Below, piece after piece: positions 61,789 through 64,000 of a stretch of 64,000 bases of DNA. Origin of the DNA: Symmachiella macrocystis (GTDB lineage Bacteria; Planctomycetota; Planctomycetia; Planctomycetales; Planctomycetaceae); contig NZ_SJPP01000001.1 in NCBI RefSeq assembly GCF_007860075.1, positions 868,001 through 932,000 on the forward strand. Reading direction: 5' to 3'. Numbering within the stretch: the stretch's first letter is position 1; each line of letters starts with the position of its first letter. The notes beneath the pieces are model-generated. The model was not told the origin of the DNA. It worked only from the letters and a program-made list of their open reading frames with translations, and made no database searches. The position numbers and the translations under genes are program-made.

Positions 61789-63426
61789 ATGGCCAACAAC
61801 ACACTCTTCTCAAGCTTGAAAAGCAAATTCCCACGCGCGTTCGCAAAGAACGAAGCTGGTGGTCGCGCCTATCAGCTGACGCCGAAACAGGCGTTGGCGC
61901 AAATGGCAGCGACCGGTACGTTCGGCGGCGCGTACTACGCGAGCGCGCAAAATCAACTGGATACGGTGCGTACGTTGATCGACAAAATCGACGACAACCA
62001 GTATCTGGCGAGGTTGGCTGTTTATGCGCGCGAGCGAGCCTATATGAAAGACATGCCGGCGGCGCTGCTGCTCGCGTTGTCGAATCGTGATACGGAGTTG
62101 ATGCACCGCGTTTTCAATCGCGTTGTCGATAACGGACGCGTACTGCGGACGATGTTTCAGATGATTCGTTCGGGACAGTTCGGCCGCAACAGCTTGTCGT
62201 CTTCATTGCAACGCGCATTTGCGCGATGGTTGAACGAGGCTTCCGTAGGTAAGTTGTTGTCGGCTTCGATCGGTCACGATCCCAGCTTGCGCGACGTATT
62301 GCGGTTGGCGCGACCGAAGCCGCTGGACAATCAGCGGCGCGCGTTGTTCGGGTGGTTGACGGACAAGGAGCTCGACAAGTGGGCTCCGGCCTCCGCAGAC
62401 GACCTGCCGGAGACGGTGCGGAAGTTAATCGCCTATCGCGCAGCAGATTCGGTTGAGGCGCAGATTGAACTGCTCGACGGAGACGGTCTGTCGGTGCGGT
62501 GGGATCTGTTGGCTGATGCGGCTCTCGGTCCAGCCGTCTGGAAGGCAATTGCCCGTCAGATGGGACCGCAGGCGCTGCGAATGAACCTCAACACGTTGTT
62601 GCGTCATCACGTTTTCGGCAAAGGTTGGCGGAACAACGAGATGGTGGATTACGTAGCCAATCGCTTGAGCGACGTGGACGAAATTCGCCGCTCGCGTCAG
62701 TTTCCGTACCAATACTTGGCGGCCTACTTGAACGCCTCGGAAGAGGTTCCGCACAAGATCAAAGCAGCACTACACCAAGCAGCAGAGATCTCTTGCGGAA
62801 ACGTGCCGGAATTGCCGGGACCGGTTGTGATCGGATTGGATACGTCCGGTTCGATGTCGATGGCCGTTACGGGACGCCGCGGACGGGGTGCGATAAGTAC
62901 GATGCGCTGTGTCGATGTGGCGGCCTTGTTCGCCGCAGCGATGCTGCGTCGCAACCCGGACAGTGTGTTGATTCCATTTGACACGCAGGCGTATAGCGCA
63001 CAGTTCGATCCGGCCGACTCGATTTTGAGTCTGTCGAAGCGGCTGGCGAAGTTTGGTGGGGGCGGAACGGATTGTTCGATTCCGCTCTATTTTGCAAACA
63101 CCATGTATCGCGACCGGCGTTTTGCTGGAGCGATTCTGGTAAGCGACAATGAGAGTTGGGTGGGCACGGGCCGATATGGTTCGACGGGTGTGATCACCGA
63201 GTGGCAGGCGTTCATCAAGAACCAAATGCGACTGGGGGGTCACGACATCGCCACACCAAAATTGGTGTGTGTCGACATTCAACCTTATGGAACGACGCAG
63301 GCTCCGGAACGGGGCGACATTTTGAACATCGGTGGTTTTTCGGACGCCGTGTTCAACGTTGTTGCCGCGTTTATCAGCGACGATACCCAACGGTTCGTTG
63401 CCGAAGTGGAGTCGATCGTGTTGTGA
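61789..63426 (+). CDS. Ro60/TROVE domain protein
   Basis: The 545-residue protein starts at ATG 61789 (GGAGG 5 nt upstream); upstream in-frame codons belong to the Y RNA region. The TROVE ring of HEAT-like repeats covers about 10-330 ([40 protein letters not shown]). A von Willebrand A domain follows with the metal-site residues D351-x-S353-x-S355 (DTSGSMS), T427 (GGGGTD) and D453 (VSDNES). Ro60 binds Y RNAs on its outer face and misfolded RNA 3' ends in its ring; bacterial forms work with PNPase or RtcB. The adjacent Y RNA array supports this. No rtcB or pnp gene is in the window. Confidence 0.95.
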   Translation: MANNTLFSSLKSKFPRAFAKNEAGGRAYQLTPKQALAQMAATGTFGGAYYASAQNQLDTVRTLIDKIDDNQYLARLAVYARERAYMKDMPAALLLALSNRDTELMHRVFNRVVDNGRVLRTMFQMIRSGQFGRNSLSSSLQRAFARWLNEASVGKLLSASIGHDPSLRDVLRLARPKPLDNQRRALFGWLTDKELDKWAPASADDLPETVRKLIAYRAADSVEAQIELLDGDGLSVRWDLLADAALGPAVWKAIARQMGPQALRMNLNTLLRHHVFGKGWRNNEMVDYVANRLSDVDEIRRSRQFPYQYLAAYLNASEEVPHKIKAALHQAAEISCGNVPELPGPVVIGLDTSGSMSMAVTGRRGRGAISTMRCVDVAALFAAAMLRRNPDSVLIPFDTQAYSAQFDPADSILSLSKRLAKFGGGGTDCSIPLYFANTMYRDRRFAGAILVSDNESWVGTGRYGSTGVITEWQAFIKNQMRLGGHDIATPKLVCVDIQPYGTTQAPERGDILNIGGFSDAVFNVVAAFISDDTQRFVAEVESIVL

Positions 63427-63431
63427 TTCCG

Positions 63432-63470
63432 CACCCCCGGTTCTAGCAATAGGACCGGGGGTGTTTTTTT
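63432..63470. terminator. Rho-independent terminator after the Ro60 gene
   Basis: CACCCCCGGTTCT pairs with AGGACCGGGGGTG around a 6-nt loop, followed by seven T residues. It begins 6 nt after the stop codon. Confidence 0.93.
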
Positions 63471-63583
63471 CCGCATGCGTTCGTCGTCCCATGTAAATTG
63501 CTCGGTCCCCCTGACTGGCGTACAATGGCCCTTCAACTCATCGATGGTCGCTAGTGCTGTTCAGGGGAGTGGGGACGTCTCGT

Positions 63584-64000
63584 ATGTTACGTTTGTTGAT
63601 AGCTGTCGGGGCCATTCTCGTTGTGGGATCGCCGTTATCTGCAGCCCAGCGGCCGAATATCATTATGATCGTTGCCGACGACCACGCGCCATGGGCGTTT
63701 GGAGCAGCGGGACATCCTGATGCGCGGACGCCGAATATGGACCGGCTCAGTCGTGAAGGCGCCCGGTTGACGAATTGCTTTGTCGCCACGCCGGTCTGCA
63801 GTGCCTCGCGGGCAGCACTCATGACGAGTCGTTATCCGACCGAGACCGGCATCACCGATTATCTCAGCCCCGAGAGAATGCCCGACCTGGGACTCGATCC
63901 GGCGCTGCCCGTTTGGCCGCGGCTGTTGTCGGCGGCGGGGTATCGGACGGCTCTGATTGGCAAGTGGCATTTGGGGGAGACCGACCGCTGTCATCCTACA
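63584..64000 (+). CDS. Secreted sulfatase, 5' part only
   Basis: The frame runs from ATG 63584 to the window edge. It starts with a signal peptide (MLRLLIAVGAILVVGSPLSA), then RPNIIMIVADDHAPWAFGAA with the metal-binding Asp pair. The catalytic motif is PVCSASRAALMTSRYPTETG: Cys to be converted to formylglycine, then S-A-S-R. GKWHLGE follows, with Lys and His of the active site. It is a formylglycine-dependent arylsulfatase-type enzyme, likely for algal or host polysaccharides. About 139 residues are seen. Confidence 0.93.
   Translation, partial: MLRLLIAVGAILVVGSPLSAAQRPNIIMIVADDHAPWAFGAAGHPDARTPNMDRLSREGARLTNCFVATPVCSASRAALMTSRYPTETGITDYLSPERMPDLGLDPALPVWPRLLSAAGYRTALIGKWHLGETDRCHPT

Overview
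The window looks like chromosomal DNA from a member of the Planctomycetota. The GC content is moderate to high. Genes sit on both strands in short operons separated by many small dispersed palindromic repeats. The gene content fits that group: Tat-exported sugar isomerase/epimerase-like proteins, a secreted sulfatase, a BatA-DUF58-MoxR cluster, large secreted hydrolases, and many conserved proteins of unknown function. The assignment is inferred from gene content; no rRNA marker is present.

Layout. 1-5.8 kb: a truncated epimerase, a dihydroorotate-dehydrogenase-like flavoprotein, a zinc-ribbon SDR oxidoreductase and MiaB. 5.8-17.1 kb: an accessory stretch of small, mostly unrecognised genes, nearly all on the minus strand. 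It carries five copies of a ~109-bp inverted repeat and a 230-bp direct repeat that duplicates a promoter. 17.1-24.7 kb: a MoaD/ThiS-like protein with a secreted Cna-B-like protein and a BNR propeller, a DEAD-box helicase behind a long leader, a secreted protein and an osmoprotectant-type ABC transporter. 24.7-34 kb: BatA/DUF58/MoxR, an exported epimerase, a 44-residue membrane protein, FxsA and a large esterase-like protein. 34-46.5 kb: exonuclease VII (xseA, xseB), two Hsp20 proteins, several planctomycete-type unknowns, a methyltransferase and gamma-glutamyltransferase. 46.8-60.3 kb: MtaB, dTMP kinase, ScpB, a TPR protein, a GNAT, a Wzz-like protein, a YpsA-like SLOG protein, EttA and two unknowns.

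The most striking region is 60.4-63.5 kb. A run of tRNA and tRNA-like genes (GAG, Ser GCU, Arg GCG, a degenerate GAC element, Cys GCA) is followed directly by four tandem Y-RNA-like elements and then by a Ro60/TROVE gene. Each Y-like element is closed by an 8-10 bp helix, with CGACTG entering from the 5' strand and CTTCGTCG returning on the 3' strand. Two of the four carry a circularly permuted tRNA module: T arm and 3' acceptor strand first, then a linker, then 5' acceptor strand and D arm. Their acceptor helices pair over 7 bp. This resembles the YrlA class of bacterial Y RNAs, but in an unusual multi-copy, structurally graded array. A strong terminator follows the Ro60 gene, and a sulfatase gene runs off the window end.

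How the genes work together: the Ro60 protein probably binds the four adjacent Y RNAs. MiaB and MtaB both add methylthio groups near the tRNA anticodon. XseA/XseB form exonuclease VII. The ABC ATPase overlaps its fused receptor/permease. MoxR, DUF58 and the BatA-like VWA protein form the usual chaperone-like set.
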